DNA from: Talinum fruticosum
Taxonomy: Eukaryota > Streptophyta > Magnoliopsida > Caryophyllales > Talinaceae
Direction of reading: 5' to 3'
DNA length: 64,000 nt
Assembly (NCBI GenBank): GCA_021018815.1
Contig: JAITYX010000030.1
Span: 945,001-1,009,000, forward strand
Shown here one piece after another: positions 13,801 to 26,659 of this stretch. The position numbers and the translations under genes were made by a program. Position 1 is the first letter of the stretch. Every line of letters starts with the position of its first letter. The notes under the pieces are model-generated. The model was not told where the DNA came from, searched no databases, and saw only the letters and a program-made list of their open reading frames with translations.

Positions 13801-14926
13801 CTCCCATTGCCTTAGCGCCTATACATTGAGTACATGGCTCAAAACAGGTCCGAACTTGTTAGTGCACGATGCCCTAACTATTGACATTGTGGCATTTGAC
13901 ATTAACCATGAGGAGATAAAATGGTATAGTCCCTCATTTCACTTATCCCCCAAGTTGCCGTTCCCCTAAGACATGTCTCTAGTTAGAGTACATATTCTTA
14001 TATGTGAGGGACACAAATTACAGCTTCGGGATTTACATTAATTTACCAAGACTGCGACTTCTTAGTATAGAGACTCAATCAATTAGTGATTCTCAAAACA
14101 GTTAGAGCTTACAAATCGAAACCTAACCCGAAAATCTATCTATATATATATATATCGAGTGAATTTTGTTGGTAGCAAGATGTCATGAAGTCCCTTAGAT
14201 GTAGTTCTAGATCATCAAACATTGAACAGTTCAAAATTTGGGAGGGAGAATTGGCTCTGAAATTTTGGTAGGCCTTTACATATATGATGGAGAGGGTGGA
14301 GATGGAGCGATGGAGGCCATGCATAAAGATGCTCTTTGTCGGACTTCTCTTCTTCTTCTCTCCCTAAACTTGCCTGGCTCTCTTCAAGCTGGGCCCTCAC
14401 ATTCCCTTTCCACTTAGCCAAATCTTATCCTCATTGTCTCCTCATTTATACATATATAGGAGTTGTAAGGTTTCATTGGTATTCTTATAAGTTATGACTT
14501 CTGATTTTGACTGCTTTAATTTGGATACTTCAACCGAGAAAACATCCTCTAGTTAAAGTATCTCGATTACGAACAAAAGTAACTACATCTACACTATCAT
14601 ATCACTCGTGTAATACCTGTGACGATACTAAAATTCAAAAGACTCTAAGGAAGATGGTAATACAAGTATTGATCATTAGCGAGAATTATTTCAGGAAAAA
14701 AAAATGAATCCGAAATTAATGGAATAATCATTAAGTGAGTTAATTAGGTATTAATTATTTCAAGAAAAAAAAAGTGTGTTTAGGGTGGGGTTTTTATTCC
14801 TTGATGATATGTGCTTGACCTTGACAGCTAGAGCACAAGTTGACTAATGAGGAGCTACAAGATTCCTGGAGACAAAGTGCCTTTCATAACTTTTATTAAC
14901 AAATTAACAACGCATATTTAATGCCG
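10871..14926. other. AT-rich intergenic spacer
   Basis: No gene is recognised. A GA-rich, leader-like patch lies at about 12.97-13.25 kb. A patch of more even base composition at about 13.48-14.13 kb has no coding signal and may be an old unclassified repeat. A degenerate MITE copy lies at 11731-11890. Confidence 0.5.
11731..11890 (-). repeat. Degenerate, inverted copy of the GTTCGGTAAAATTA MITE family
   Basis: The reverse complement of this stretch aligns by eye with the left half of the element at 23923-24324. Shared words, in the same order, include GCTGTTTTAGTAGT, GCTAGTGGTTA and TTTAAGATAAGTGT. Its outer ends are eroded. Confidence 0.5.
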
Positions 14927-14927
14927 A

Positions 14928-14996
<69 letters not shown>
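14927..14996. repeat. (ATT)n microsatellite
   Basis: About 23 uninterrupted ATT units. Confidence 0.95.
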
Positions 14997-16180
14997 TGTT
15001 ATTAATAATTAAGTCAATGCTTTTGCAATCGACTCTTTTAAATATTATCATCCAACATCGATAATGATCTGTGACCAATAATTTTTTGTAGCATTCTTTT
15101 GAAAATATTATTATTTTTATCATTTTTTATTAATTTTCTTTTTACATGAAATAATTATAAGTATGTTAATTTATTAATTGTAATATAAGCCAACCTCTAA
15201 TGGGACTAAACTAATGGTAGTTGCAGGTGTTCTGGTAGATACAGAAATATTTGGATTTAATCATCTGTTTAAGTTAAATACTTGTAAATTCGGTGATTAG
15301 TAGTTCTGCTTATTATTATTTGATTTAAGAACAAAGTATGAGCATATTTGAGCATGTAACCTTGCCATTAATTTCGATATTTTTATTTCTAATTTTAAAA
15401 TTTCCAATGATGTACATGATTTTGGATCCCCGATCCCCCTTAATTATTTCAGCATTAGATAGCCCCTTTTTCTCTCATTGAACCATTCTATTTTCTTTTC
15501 CTATAGCCGAAAGAGAATCGAGTATTTTCTAATCACTTAGAGATGCTACTTAGGGTCCGATCTTTCCAACATTATTATGTCATGCACTTACTCGCTCCCT
15601 ACAACTACTTATCACTCTTTACTGACTCTTTTACACATCTGTTTACAACTGTTTTCCACTCCTTGCTTCTATTCATCACTCATTCTCGCTAATGACCCTA
15701 TACTACTAGTTCATATCACTAAAACGAGCATAACCCTAAAGTTGTTCAAATGGCATCCATTTCTAACCAGCTAATAGCCACCACACGCGCGCGCAGACAC
15801 ACACATACACACGCGCACACACATATATGTATCCGCTCTTCATCCATCACTTTTCGCAAATGATACATTGTCAAAATATATTGTATTAGATAAAAATGGC
15901 ATGAGGGTAAATTATGTGTTGCTCATCAAGGTCAAAGTTCCGTACATACATAAAACTAATTACCTTTTGAGATAATCAAAGTGAATGGGTTGATAACTCA
16001 CAAAGGTCAAGGCTTAGAGCTCACAAGTTTACAACTGTTCCCACACAGAAAGTGAAGAAATTAATTAAGCAAGGATTAATTATTGGTCCCATTTAGTCGA
16101 AATTCACCTAATCCCATTTCGATTAGTGATCATATCATTTGACTTTCACAACTCTCTTATGCTTAATTATAAACTTCAAG

Positions 16181-16183
<3 letters not shown>

Positions 16184-16239
<56 letters not shown>
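16184..16239. repeat. (AT)n microsatellite
   Basis: About 28 uninterrupted AT units. Confidence 0.95.
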
Positions 16240-16241
<2 letters not shown>

Positions 16242-17728
16242 TAAACAACATAGGACTTATTATTGTATGTCATTTCGATATACTAATACTACTTTTTGAA
16301 ACTTATCATCAAAATATAATTTATATATGTTGACACTGTTAGGTTTGAGAATTGGATCACATAAAGTAGTAATACGTATCATATAATTATATATGTATCT
16401 TATATATAATTACATATGTATCTTATCTGGGATAAGAGAATAATAATAAATACATACGTAAAAATTTTTTTGTAATTGATACTCCTTATCTCGGCATCAT
16501 ACAACTGAAGGAACAAATAATTAAATACGTTAGGCGGAAATTTCTTCTTTGTCTAATATTTTAGGAATTTAGAGTGTACGATTTCTTTTTATGTAATTAT
16601 GAAATCAGTATTTATTTTAAATGTTTGTTAAATTATTTTTATACTATATATAATATAAAAAATAATTAATATTACATTACATCCTCTTACCGAATATGAC
16701 ATAGTGTGGAGAACAAGTTGAAGGAGAGGCATTGGCCATCCCATCCCACCATGCCTACATGGGAATTGGAGGCCTTCAAGAGTTTTGACCTTTCGAGGGT
16801 TTCCAAGAAATTCAATGGCCGGCGAGCAAATTGCCTTAATTGAGACAAGACAATGCAAGTCGATCATGAATCATGGATGGTGATGATGAATTGATGATGA
16901 TGATGATAAAGACAAGATTTATGAAAGCGATGTCTTTGGATTTGGAGATCAAGGAAGCTTGGGAATCCGGAATTAGTCTTCCACACACTTAATTTGACAC
17001 TTTACCCTATTTATTTAATTTAATTTAATTTAATTTAATTTAATTAATTGTTTATTCTAGTCTTGTACTATTTATTACCTAAGCTATTAAATGAGCTATC
17101 ATTCGACAACTTTTAAAATTTGAATAACAAACTCTCTAATATTAATTCATCTCTTGGATATAACCATACATATTTAATTATATTATTTTTGGTTTAGCTG
17201 AGGGCATATTTTGTTTGTCGATCACAAGCATTTACAATAAAAGTACATTTTTACATATTAACACTTATGTTTTCTTTTTATAGGAGTGAGGCTGGTACCA
17301 CCTCACTCAACAATACTTTTTACTCATATATATTTAATTGTTACTCCATTCCTTTCAAAATACATCTCATGTTAATGTTATAAGAGAATACCAAATAAAT
17401 ACAAAATTTCTAATAAATTTTGTATTAAAAGACCAAGTTACCCTAAATTTCATTAGAAATGAAAAAATCAATGAAAAAAAGAAGAGTAACAAAACAATTA
17501 ATGAGGACAAAATTGATAAGCAAGTAATTAATATAGCATTAAAATTGTAAAGTGACAAGTATTGTGAAATGAGAAAAGTTAGTTACAAACTTACAATAAC
17601 AAGTATTTAATTTAATTAATGAAATGTCTTATTATTAAATCAACTTAATTGATACTAGCATATGTTTGTTCAAGTAATTTATTCTTCACATTCATCTTTA
17701 AGTAGAATCTAAGGTTTCAGTCTTTTAA

Positions 17729-17976
17729 GGGCCTATTTGTTTGGGCATTCATAGTAACATTTATAATAGTTATAACAACTCGTAACAATTATAAACACTA
17801 ATCATATAAGAGCTCGTAACAAATCGTAATAGTTAATAACGAGTTAATCACAACCACCTATAACAACCCGTAATGTCTCATAACGATTAGTAACGAGTTA
17901 ACAACTAATCATAATAACTAATAACAGACTTGTAATAGTTAACACCTAATTTTTATCATCTAAAACAAACAAACCC
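17729..17976. repeat. MITE-like element with GGGCCTATTTGTTTG / CAAACAAACCC ends
   Basis: The left end GGGCCTATTTGTTTGGGC and the reverse complement of the right end (GGGTTTGTTTGTTTT) are imperfect inverted repeats. The interior of about 250 bp repeats words such as CGTAACAA, ATAACGAGTTA and TAATAACTAATAAC. Size, ends and lack of coding suggest an hAT- or Mutator-type non-autonomous element. A weaker relative lies at about 23638-23800. Confidence 0.45.
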
Positions 17977-20799
17977 ATAATGAAGAATATCCACGTTAAA
18001 AAGCTCTTTCTCTAATAAGTTCAATCAAACTTATTAATATGGACTAAATATACTACAAACTTACTTTTAGTAAGACCATTTATCTCATTACAATAGTTGT
18101 GATATATATATATATATATATATGAACATTTTTTGGTCGATTAATAGATTGGCAAAAAGCAAAAATGTAACCATACAACTAAAAATAATTGTAGCTACGA
18201 GATAAACAAGCGTAACAACTGGAAAAACGAAACACGATTCACAAAACAAGTCTAAAACTTCCTGCACTAGAACACCCAATCTACCTTGAATTGAGGAGGG
18301 TCCAATAAAAAGAGTTTAATCTAATGAATCTATTTATACTTTTATGTACAAAGATATGCATTATCAAATTTGATTATCTCTTAAACCTCTTTTTGAAGAG
18401 GAACACTGGTCCTAATAACTCCATCCATGGTGATTTACCCAAGGCTAATCCAAAACCCTTTCCCTCCTTGGTTAGTGAAACCCCAAATTAACTTGAATAA
18501 TTAATTAGGTAATTAAGCTAAGCATGAATCTAAATCACATAGAGGCTGGACCATTTTTATCGGAGTTAAGCCCCTTCCCATGTGACAAGCACCAACCCAG
18601 AAAAAAGGAAATAAAAATAAAAATAAAAAACCTCGAATCTGGGAATTTTTTTGCCATATATGTTGCTTTTGCATCTTCAACTTTGCTTAATTACCCCCTC
18701 CCCATTCCCACAGAAAAGGCTAGCCAATCAGAAGCTAATCCTAGGGCTGAAAAGGGATTAAGACTACTTAATTAATTATTAATTAACAACTTAAGAAGAG
18801 AGAGATTAGGCTAAACGACAAAACATGCGGTAGCCCATGTGAGATTAGCGATTAATTAGTTTGGAATCATGTTCCCTTATGCTTTGTTTTCTCCATTTGA
18901 CCTTGTTTTCTTCTGCTAATCTCATCCTTTGCCCACCCTAACCCTTTTTTTTAATTAATTCATTAATCGTATTATTGTGTTAGTTGGTTCATGTCGTCTT
19001 ACTTTCATCACCAAATTTGAAATTTGTTCTTGGTTTAAGGGATTCCCATCTTTATTTTAATATGCCTTCTTTTGTCTAGTTTGGTCTTCCTAATCTGTGT
19101 TTTAAGGGAATTCTCGCCTCCCATTGGTTATCATTGTCTTAATTCAAGTTTTAGATCACCCATTTATGTTAACGATATTCCCATCCAACGGTTACGAACG
19201 AAACTCTGAGCACAACCGAAAATTAATCTTATGGCTCGCTAAAACAACTTATAGTTCACAAATAAACATCCAAAGGTCAACCATTACACTCAAGTCTTTA
19301 GTGTGAGTCCGGCCAGCTACAACTTGTTAAAAATCATAAATATATAAGTTTCGGATTTAGGACTTATTGACCAACTTTAACTTTAATGTACTTGTATCGA
19401 GTCTTATAAATACGTTTTAATATGTTTTGTTATGAATTCTTATTTATCGACTGTTTTGAGTTCAAGATATAAAATAATTAATACAATCCTAACTAATGGG
19501 AAATTAGACATGAACAATACAATTATGAAGAAACAATACTAAAATTAGAATTAATTTGAATTTTGTAATTAGTGGAAGATCCCTATATTATGAGTAGATG
19601 ATGAAATTTAGGTAAAGATAAGGAAAGTATCCCGGGATATGTTGTACGGTCCAAAAATAAATAATATGAGGTGGGACTTTGTTTAATTAACCTTAACCAT
19701 GACACGTATATAGCATTATCTTTTATTTATAAATAAACAAATAAATAAAATGTGCTAAATTTTATTTATGGCTGACCTCAATTAAAAGGAAGTGTCTCAC
19801 TTTTTCTTGTTAAAAGAAGCCCTAAATTATCATTTTTAATCTCTGATTAATTGTTTAATGATACTTAGCAGGATAAGCTAATTACCTTCCTCATGAAGTT
19901 TTCTCAATTTAATCATGCTTTGCTGTATTCTTGATTCAGATTCTACCCACTAATTTTTTTTTTTCTAATTAAAGGATTTTATGGTTTTTCCACCGGCTGC
20001 ATAATCCAAATACTCTCTTTAATATCTTAAAATACTTTTTGGGTAAATAAACTTCCCTAATAGAACCTCTTGTAAGGCTAGCATTTCATGCCTCTTAACT
20101 TTTTTAAAAAAAAATTGAAAAAGGAGGAAAGAAACTTTTTTAAAAAACCTTGTATAAGTAATGGATCTTATCACTTGAAGGTAAGAGTATTTCCATTACA
20201 TTCTAAGCTCAATTAGTGAGTTATACGATAAACGATCCTTACACGGTTACACTACATCCCAACTTGTTCGAGAAAAAAAGACTGTGTAATTAATATTCGA
20301 ACAACACTACGTTAGGCAAGTTAATGTCCCAAATAATTAGGTCAATATATTGTGATATTCTCATTATTTAAGACTCTATACAAGTTTTTTTTTTTCTTTG
20401 AAAGATTTTAGATTTAACATAATAATAGGTTAATAATCACTAATAAAACAGTAAAAATTCTACACCCCCCTCTCCCCGCAAAAGAATTGCATTCTAAAGC
20501 CTATTATGAATAAACGATCCGAGTATGGACAAACCAGCCCACCAAGTACGAACAATTGAGCCACAAGACAAGAACAAAGTGAGCCCACACTAGTAGTTGT
20601 GAGGTTGGGCCTTTGGGCCGATTATGATGTATTCCCAATTGACCCAAAAAAAGGACTGCCTTTAACGTGGCAGAGATTGATCCTAAAATTGGCCCAAAAA
20701 TATGGGATTTCAGTTTAACAACCCATATATACAGTTTGGGTAGGACCTTTGAGTTTCATGGATCTCTATTGAAAACTCCTTGCAAATGGCCAGACTAGA

Positions 20800-21060
20800 A
20801 TGAAGAAGTATGCTATCGAAACTGACAATGTGACACGAAACGAAACCGACTCAAAATCAGATAAATAAGAATTCGACATGATTTGAGAAAAATTTGAAGT
20901 ATAAGGATATGTCATTTAATGTCTTTGGTGAATGCGAGTTATTTTCAAGACAGATAAGAAAATAACCAGATTACTAAACAAGTCAATCCATATTTAATCT
21001 CACTTTTAATGACTTGGGCACTTGAATTTCAAGTAAATCCCTCCAAAAGAGGAGTATTTC
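20800..21060. repeat. Degenerate CGAAACCGACTC-type repeat patch
   Basis: Words such as GAAACGAAACCGACTC and AATTCGACATG recall the patches at 4.74 and 26.66 kb. There is no strict period. Confidence 0.3.
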
Positions 21061-21652
21061 GAGTCAGTAGTTGAACGGAAGCATAAATGTATTACGATCT
21101 GTTCGTTTTAATGTTTATAACAGTTCTCGTAACAGCCAAAACTCTAACCGACTAGCAAACAATGACCGAATTACTGTATTGTGTTATCATAGGTCAAACT
21201 TGGGTTATGCAAAATTTCTCCAAAGTTCCACCAAAATACACCAAACAACAGAACCAATACCATATTATATAAATATAAAATTCTTCAAAAAAAAAATAAA
21301 AAATAGAATTCAAGTGCCAATTGAGGAAATTCCCCAATAATAATAAACAAATATAGGCCAAAAGAGTAAATTGAATTCCAAATAATTCTGACTTTGTTCA
21401 ATTTATAGATAAAAAATTACAGAAATAAAAATCTGGAAATCTCCCCTACATCCTGACCCTGTACTCTCTCTATCCTAAAACTCAACCCACCACCAAGATT
21501 ACCAAAAGAACCCCTTTTTGCCCACTATATTATTTCTTCAACCAAAATGATCAGAGGTAAATAGTGGAGAAAATAGAGGGTGCAATGGTAATTTAAAAAG
21601 GAAAAAAAAAACAGAATCAGATATCTTTGATTCCCAATTCTGTGTCTTCCGA

Positions 21653-22123
21653 TCAGAACCGTTGGATCTTATCAGCCTTCACAATCGGGTTAGCCTTCGC
21701 TATGGCGTTTCTACCGGCCCCCTTGTAGTCGAAATTACAGTCATGCCCCTCCCCGGGGTACCTATGAGACCCACAGAAGGTGCTCCCACACTTGCACTTG
21801 AACCCCAGAATCCCGACTTTCTTGTTGCAGCTCTCGCACCGGTTCGCCGCCTTAGCCGGTTGATGCGAATACGGTTCCTCCGCGGCCGAAGATGCCGCCT
21901 CCGTGGGCTTCTCCACCTGGAGAGTTTTCACCGGCGACGGAGAAATAGAGGTCATGGACTTCACGGCGGCTTTTGCAGCGGCGGATTGCTCCTCCTTGAG
22001 GCACTTCGAGCAGAGATTCATCGTCGCCGCCGTGCCGAAGAATCCGCAGCCGTTGGCGCAGAGTACCGGCATGTCGGATTGATGGAAGCTGGTCCCGTCA
22101 GTCATCTTGTTCTCTGAAGCCAT
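21653..22123 (-). CDS. A20/AN1 zinc-finger stress-associated protein (SAP)
   Basis: This is an intact intronless gene of 156 codons, typical of plant SAPs, which act as ubiquitin-binding or E3-like regulators of abiotic stress responses in cytoplasm and nucleus. The A20 finger has cysteines at residues 22, 26, 38 and 41 (LCANGCGFFG...LCSKC). A low-complexity Ser/Ala/Pro linker covers roughly residues 45-92. The AN1 finger has Cys 96, 99, 110, 112, 117, His 120, His 127 and Cys 129 (RCESCNKKVG, CKCGSTFCGSHRYPGEGHDC). The family tail KANPIVKADKI follows. All zinc ligands are present and there is no frameshift, unlike several other genes in the window. A TATA box lies about 163 bp upstream of the ATG, and a MITE lies about 0.7 kb upstream. 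It is a single-A20, single-AN1 member; the exact paralogue cannot be named. Confidence 0.96.
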   Translation of the reverse strand: MASENKMTDGTSFHQSDMPVLCANGCGFFGTAATMNLCSKCLKEEQSAAAKAAVKSMTSISPSPVKTLQVEKPTEAASSAAEEPYSHQPAKAANRCESCNKKVGILGFKCKCGSTFCGSHRYPGEGHDCNFDYKGAGRNAIAKANPIVKADKIQRF

Positions 22124-22285
22124 CGATTTCTCGGCTCAAAATGGGTATTTTAGTATCTGGGGAGGCTGGATTTTGAGATTTGATTTCTGGGTTTGGAATT
22201 TTGAGGGGTTTAATCTGGAGAGAGAAACCCGACAAAGTAATAGATGGATGGATGAATGAATGAATGAGGGGGAGAAGCGTGGATG

Positions 22286-22296
22286 CTTTTTATATA
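22286..22296 (-). promoter_or_regulatory. TATA box of the SAP gene
   Basis: TATATAAAAAG on the minus strand lies about 163 bp upstream of the SAP ATG. This would put the transcription start near 22255 and give a leader of about 130 bp, consistent with an intronless stress gene. Confidence 0.55.
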
Positions 22297-22822
22297 CGAT
22301 TGTGGCGGTTGATTAGTCAATATTGGATAATAATTTCACTCGGTTTTATTTATGTTTAGACGAATTTACCCATGAACTTTATCCTAAAGGACAAGAATAG
22401 TGTCGACTTGATATTGGTATAAAAGTTTTGTGAGATGGGTAATATTGTCCGGAAAATATTGTTATTTCGTGGAAAGTAAGGAAAGTTCTACACGGACAGG
22501 GAATCTAAATTCACAAGAATAAATCTTCAAAAATAAAAAAAAAAGGAAGTTCCTCTTTGCTTTGGGCTCTGTAAGAGGAATAGAAAAGTTTTGTTAGAAA
22601 AAAAAAAAAAGAAAAGGAAACTTTCTTGATGAACAATTATTTATCTTTTGCTTTTGAGCTAACAATTATTTTCATATCTCCAAAAATTTAATAAAATCAT
22701 ATTCATTGAGTGAGGAGGACATATTTTTTTTCAGTAAATTTGGAATTAAAAAGAATCCTTTGAATAAAGATATAAAAGTTTTGTTATATTTAGTTTTAAC
22801 TTACCGCTCCTTACAACTTTTT

Positions 22823-23129
22823 GGGCGTGTTCGGTAAAATTAACTTGTTTTAGTAGTGGTTAACTATTTTAGTAGATGTTAAGCTGTTTTATTAGCTATT
22901 AGTTGTTACTAACTACTTGGTTATTGGTTAGATATTTAATTAATGATTGAAAATAAACATGTTTGGTAATAATAACTCGTTTAAGTAGTAAATTTGTATA
23001 AAATAATTTAAAAGACATAATCATTATGTCAAACATTATGTTGCCAAACATTTACATTTTTAGATAAATAGTATTTTACCTCCTCTAAAACATTAACCAC
23101 TACCTCAAAAGTCACTGCCGAACACACCC
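22823..23129. mobile_element. MITE copy 1, GGGCGTGTTCGG / CCGAACACACCC ends
   Basis: A 307-bp non-coding element with near-perfect 12-bp terminal inverted repeats (GGGCGTGTTCGG and CCGAACACACCC). Its interior (TTTTAGTAGTGGTTAACT and ATTAATGATTGAAAATAA) matches the copy at 23923-24324. The terminal motif and AT-rich body resemble hAT-type MITEs. The flanking duplication is not clear by eye. It sits about 0.7 kb upstream of the SAP start codon, so it may affect that promoter. Confidence 0.7.
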
Positions 23130-23637
23130 TTTATATAAAAAGTTAATTGGATTTTATTTTTATTTTTTCATGCTTCTTGTTTTTTTTTTTTTTTTTTATG
23201 ATCTTCAGTACAAAATATAGGGAGCATACAACGTTCTTATGTCAAAATAATTCCAAGAGTAAAAGCATCTGTCAATTATTATTTAATTACCGAAAAAGTT
23301 CCAATTTGTAATTAGCCAATTAAGAAATGACGCCCATTATTATTGATACTGATACGATAATGGTTTGAAGCACCATGTTAGAATAATGGGGAGCACTTTT
23401 GCACCAAAAAGGCAACTTTTTTTTATCTTCTGATACAAAATTAACCTGCTAATTCGTATTGCAATGCGAATCCAAATCAACAAAATATATCCGATTCTAT
23501 AAATTCTATGTGTTATTAAATATATATTCCTGATAAAATATCTAATGCGGGTTGGAGATTTCACGATGATTGATTTGCGATAAAGTTGCGCTGGTAGATT
23601 TGTAATAATATGCTCAAGGTCTATTCGCTTTAGCATT

Positions 23638-23800
23638 AAAACACTTATAACAACCGACAGCTCGTATCATTAACCATTAGTCTCATAATCACTCATAACA
23701 ATTTATAATCGCTACTAGTTAATCGTAACAGTTCATGATAACTCATAAATAATAGAAACAACTAACAGTTACTTTGTAAAAGTTAAAATGATAATATGTG
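23638..23800. repeat. Degenerate relative of the 17.7-kb element
   Basis: Runs of words such as CTTATAACAAC, CTCATAACAA and AATCGTAACAGTT resemble the interior of the element at 17729-17976. No terminal repeats are visible. Confidence 0.3.
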
Positions 23801-23922
23801 CTCGTGACAATGATACATACTAGAGTAATACTCTTTTTATTGTTTTTAATTAAAAAGATATTCTTTTTATTGATGAGTGGTTTTCAAATGAAATATTACT
23901 TATTAAAATTAATTTTATTAAA

Positions 23923-24324
23923 GGGTGTGTTCGGTAAAATTAGTTGTTTTAGTAGTAGTTAGCTTTTTTAATAGTTGCTAACTGTTATTGACTAGTGGTT
24001 AGTGGTTAGTGGTTAGATGTTTAACTAATGATTTAAGATAAGTGTGTTTGGTAATAGTAACTCGTTTAATTAGCATATTTGTATAAAATGAATTAAAATG
24101 ACATATTTGATAAAAGTTTTTAGAAAATAAAAAGAAGAATTTTGGAAATATATTGCAAACACTTTTGAAAACATTACTTTGAGTAACTTTTCGAAAACAT
24201 TACCTAAAACTCTAATCATTATGTCAAACACTACTTTACCAAACACTTATAATTTTGGATAAATAGTATTTTACCTGTTCTAAAACACTAACCACTATCT
24301 CAAAAGTTAGTGTCAAACACACCC
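23923..24324. mobile_element. MITE copy 2, GGGTGTGTTCGG / CAAACACACCC ends
   Basis: This is the same family as copy 1, in the same orientation and about 0.8 kb away. It starts GGGTGTGTTCGGTAAAATTA and ends TGTCAAACACACCC. It is about 402 bp, longer than copy 1 by an internal stretch near 24100-24215 (TTGGAAATATATTGCAAA and ACTTTTCGAAAAC). It has no open frame of note. Confidence 0.7.
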
Positions 24325-24712
24325 AAACTTTCCTCTTACATTACATATAACATCTTCATAAATTATTGTCAAATCTATAAATTTAAGTCTCACACATAAA
24401 ATCTACCAACAATTATTATCAAATATCCCAACGGTTTCATAATGGCTCTAAGTGAACAATAAGGAAACTCAAAAAAATTTATGTCAAAAAATCAAAATGT
24501 AGAAAGTTTGATTAGAAGTAAAGTCAATAGAAAAATAATATAGACAAAATTAATAAACTAACCATTAATATATTACTTGTGGATATAAATAAAAATATTT
24601 TATAAAATAAATTAATTAATTAACATGAAAAATATTATAAAATAAATAAAGAACTCTAAATTTACAGCATCGGATCAAATTAGGCTCGGGCTCAAATCGA
24701 GACTTCCGAGGT

Positions 24713-25573
24713 CAGTGGGCAGCGAGTGGCCCTCTTAAAAACAAAAAATATTTTTAGAGAACATAAATTAAACTAAAAATGAAACTAGCTGAGATGATGA
24801 GAGTTTTAATTGTCAAACATGAGGTTTGCGGTTCAAACCCTCACACAAGCAATCTCACTTTTTTTTGTTTTCAAAGTTTAAAAGCTCGCCGACGATTGTC
24901 CGGCCCGAGTGTCGCTGCTCTATTTGCCGCCGTGCTGCCTGCCCGACCTAGTCGGAGACCCGGAGCCCTCCCTCTCCCACACACTCTCTCTCTCTATCTC
25001 CCGACCAACAACCACAGTGGAGCCCCAAACGACTGCAGACACACGTCGTCCAGTCCACTGCTAGCCGCCCGCCCTGGTCGCCAATGAGTCCGCCACTGCC
25101 TGCTCTCCTCTCCCGCACCACACTCTCTCTTTCATTCCTAAATATGTGAGTTCACAACTTTAAAATTTTTCAATTTCAATTCAATTTAAGATATAATTCG
25201 TGTGATATTAGATTTAATTTATTCAATTTCACGATAGAGGTTTGATTTTTGTTGTTTAATTTTTATTATAGGTCGTCAAAATGCTTAGATATTTTAAAAA
25301 GATTGGTTGTATGTGAACTTAGGTTTATGAATATAAAAGACCTATGTGAATACTCCGAGCGTGTAGCTCGTTGAGCTTGTATTGTTGACACTCCGAGCAT
25401 GTGACTCGTTGAGTTTATAAATGTGTTTCGTGCGGGGTTAAGGCTTTAAACTTATGAGATTAGCCATATTACGGAGGAAACTCTACCGAAATTTTTACTT
25501 GTGTACTACTATTATTTAGTTTATTTTGACCCTTGCGTAAATTCTTGGGTCCGCATGCTGGTGGGCAGCAGAG
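24713..25573. mobile_element. Possible non-autonomous hAT/ZMYM-type element with a tRNA-like head
   Basis: The left edge (CAGTGGGCAGCGAGTGGCC) and the reverse complement of the right edge (CTGCCCACCAGCATGCGGACC) look like diverged versions of the CAGTGGCGGA-type ends of plant hAT elements. Inside are a tRNA-like box A/box B pair at about 24784-24840 (box B GGTTCAAACCC) and a G+C-rich stretch at 24880-25130. A possible splice acceptor at about 25272 is followed by an ATG frame reading MLRYFKKIG before a stop. A 37-bp direct repeat (ACTCCGAGC...CTCGTTGAG) lies at about 25353-25416. The frame at 24779-25087 is not a recognised protein. The assignment is inference from layout, not from an intact transposase. 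Confidence 0.3.
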
Positions 25574-26040
25574 CTGTAAAGTCACCGTCCTCTGGTTTCT
25601 CTACACTAGGGCACTCATGGTTATGCAACTTGGTTGTCCTCTGTACGGTAGTTCTAGCCCCTCCCCCTCTCTAGCTTTGGGAGTAAGTTAGTGTAGTAGT
25701 GCCAATATTTCATGCCCTATTGTACCTGTTCCATCATTTCAGAGCCACATTTGTACCTTCCTCTCTTACCTCGATAGTCATAGTTTCACATACCAACTTT
25801 CTATTTTTAATATTCTTTCGAATTAACCCTTCATAGAGTAAGGCGTTTGCCCTCTACTTGTACTCGACTCTTTCAACTCATAAAATCTTATCACTTTTTC
25901 GCAATCACAAAATTAAGCCCGTAATTTTTAAATATAACTTTTACCGTTTCAATTGCGATGAAATAATCCATAAACAAATATAAATGGATAGAGAATTATA
26001 ATGATGAAATATTTTAGTACTCGTATATTCATTAGACTTT

Positions 26041-26125
26041 AGATTTTTATAAGACAATATGAACTTATTGACATACATAATAGATTTTTATAAGACAATA
26101 TGAACTTATTTGTTGACATACATAA
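26041..26125. repeat. Tandem duplication, unit about 42 bp
   Basis: AGATTTTTATAAGACAATAT and the following GAACTTATT...GACATACATAAT occur twice in a row. The second copy has an extra TGTT. Confidence 0.85.
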
Positions 26126-26659
26126 TTTTTCAGGGTGAGTTGAATATATTAATATACTTATTGGTTAAGAGTTAGGCTATTTCATTTATATATTTTTTTT
26201 GGGGTGAAAGGGGAGGTCATCTCATTTAAGCTCTATGATAAATTACCCCTTCAAAAAAAGGACTGAATTTACTTGAAACTAAAATGCCTTCCTCAGCAAT
26301 GACGATAGTCACGCTCCTGGTGGGCCCTGGAATGCGCGAGCGCGACGAGCATGGCCCAGCCACAGAGGAGAAGCTGGGCCGCCTTATTTTAATTAGTATC
26401 TCCATTTTTTTAATACTGTATATTTTTCTTTATTAGGAGATAATCATTGGTTTCTAGAATTTTCTATTGATATTTTAATCTGCGCCTGGAAGTCTTGCGT
26501 AAGACCGCTTTAAATAAATAATTTTAATAATTATGACTTAAATTATAATTAATTATCGATGCTTCTTTATTAGTTAGTTCGTGATGCGAAAGTCACTCTA
26601 AAATAAATTATTAGTTATTTTGATACCTTGAAGAAATTATTTCAAGAAGATTACGTCTA

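Larger units (their letters stand above)
14997..21652. other. AT-rich intergenic spacer
   Basis: About 6.7 kb with no recognisable gene. It contains a CA/CG alternating tract at about 15785-15822, a long (AT)n, a (TTTAA)n pentamer run at about 17013-17046, a MITE-like element at 17.73-17.98 kb and a short (AT)n at about 18103-18122. A less AT-rich patch at 16.70-16.87 kb has open frames on both strands but no recognised domain. Confidence 0.5.

Noticed and set aside
16628..16867. 79-codon minus frame, and an open plus frame over the same stretch
   Set aside because: The patch is less AT-rich and reads like protein in parts, but no domain is recognised, splice partners are missing and both strands are open.
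24779..25087. 102-codon plus frame with Arg/Pro/Ala-rich C-terminus
   Set aside because: It starts in a tRNA-like segment and runs through a G+C-rich stretch. No domain is seen, and it is better explained as part of a repeat.
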